Shown here piece by piece: positions 63,397 through 64,000 of a stretch of DNA of 64,000 nucleotides (positions within the stretch are counted from its first letter, which is position 1; each line of letters starts with the position of its first letter). Made by a program: the position numbers and the translations under genes. The stretch lies in contig NZ_JAANIJ010000001.1 of the NCBI RefSeq assembly GCF_011174705.1, forward strand, positions 1,984,001 to 2,048,000. Reading direction: 5' to 3'. The DNA is from Tessaracoccus coleopterorum (GTDB taxonomy: Bacteria; Actinomycetota; Actinomycetes; Propionibacteriales; Propionibacteriaceae). The notes beneath the pieces were generated by a model. That model saw only the letters and a program-made list of their open reading frames with translations. It searched no databases and had not been told where the DNA came from.

Positions 63397-64000
63397 CGTC
63401 ACCGACATGTGGGGTAGCAGGTGGCGTCGCCTCGGGGTGCTGGCGGACAGCCGCGCGACGGCCTGTTCGGCGGAGCGGTCCCCGACCGTTCGTGTCCGCT
63501 CGTGCTGCAGGGTGAGAGCATCCCACGAGTCGACGGTCACGAGCTCGACGAACTGGTGGGGATCCTCCCCGACGCAGTACAGCTCCCAGCGGTGCGCCCC
63601 GCTCCTCAGCCTCGCCCGGCGCAGCTGCCGCATGGCGGCGCGGAACTCCCCCGGGCCTCGGGCGGAACCCAGTACTCGATGCACACGACGACGGGGCCGG
63701 AGTCGGAGTCGGGAACTCCGACCGCCGCGGCCTCACGCCACTCCGCGACGGGCGTGTGGTCGGTGCGGGTCCCCTCGCGGAGGCGCAGCCGGGGGCCAGC
63801 CCGCGGCGGCTCCCAGGAAGGCGAGACCGGCGGCGGCGAGCACCGCCTTCAGCCCCCAGAGCTGGATCAGTGCGCCCCAGAATGGTGACGCCGCGGCCTG
63901 GGAACCCGCGAACACCATCGACAACATTGCGAGCGCACGGGCCCTGACCCAGCCGGGCAGCATGAGCTGCAACTCGGAGTTGAGCGTGGAGACCGTCGCC
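63358..64000 (-). CDS. MFS_3-type transporter, C-terminal part (cut by window edge)
   Basis: Only the end of the gene is in the window. Helical sequence (GWVRARALAMLSMVFAGSQA, then SPFWGALIQLWGLKAVLAAA) is followed by a soluble tail with FRAAMRQLRRARLRSGAHRW and VELVTVDSWDALTLQHERTR. This monooxygenase-like tail is characteristic of the MFS_3 (PF05977) exporter family. Two or more frame changes occur near 63780 and 63690. The stop is at 63358, or at 63399 if one more indel is present, which would leave the operator outside the gene. Confidence 0.75.

Overview
The window is about 64 kb of very GC-rich DNA with the look of an actinobacterium (Actinomycetota). It has a GTP-dependent PEP carboxykinase next to a RamB-type regulator, several leaderless starts with a TANNNT box 6-8 bases upstream, a CmtR-type metal sensor, an arsenate reductase of the CVKNGGKSQ type, and LPxTG pili with a class C sortase. 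A Propionibacteriaceae-like genus would fit, but that is only an inference. Most genes change reading frame one or more times. Every break I traced by eye sits in a G or C run, and the protein frame returns when one base is added (one case needs a base removed). I therefore read the breaks as homopolymer sequencing errors and annotate each gene across them. Ten or so genes are clean (for example ilvD, the CmtR homologue, the AspBHI-like nuclease and the sortase). No rRNA, tRNA or CRISPR array was seen.

Layout. 1-6.9 kb: pckG, a divergent RamB-like regulator, a DUF456 membrane protein, a MerR regulator fused to beta-clamp-like sequence, an MFS transporter and a GNAT acetyltransferase. 6.9-7.8 kb: five copies of a roughly 136-bp repeat. 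7.8-12.1 kb: two membrane proteins and an arsenic cluster (arsA, arsD, arsC, divergent arsR) with no arsenite pump gene in view. 12.1-25 kb: a methyltransferase, a RibD-like reductase, a secreted beta-propeller protein, a SulP transporter, a LuxR regulator, a GH3 glycosidase with divergent TetR, a carboxylesterase, and a cmtR plus P1B-ATPase pair. 25-32.7 kb: small proteins, a cold-shock protein, a NERD-helicase, OsmC, a desaturase, two exported proteins and ilvD.

33-41.7 kb is a DNA-processing block. It holds a modification-dependent restriction enzyme of the AspBHI type and then a tightly overlapping minus-strand operon, herA - mre11 (sbcD) - rad50 (sbcC) - nurA-like. This is the gene set and order of the archaeal DNA end-resection operon, and it is the most interesting system here.

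42-51.6 kb is a pilus locus: a roughly 2300-residue LPFTG adhesin with 17 repeats of the DUF5979/CnaB kind, an LPLTG backbone pilin, and a class C sortase behind a 16-bp hairpin. A CAP-domain secreted protein follows; it shares a Cys-rich C-terminal module with another exported protein 20 kb away. Next come two ferritin-like paralogues, one without its metal ligands.

54.7-63.3 kb holds two head-to-tail operons for an unknown, probably N-acylated sugar substrate: a triose-phosphate-isomerase relative, YjbQ, an SIS isomerase, a NagA-like deacetylase, a ceramidase-like amidase, an aldo/keto reductase, two SDRs, an HpcH aldolase and a Gfo/Idh dehydrogenase. Both operons have an AACAAC/GTTGT operator-like palindrome upstream. 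The window ends inside an MFS_3 transporter gene.
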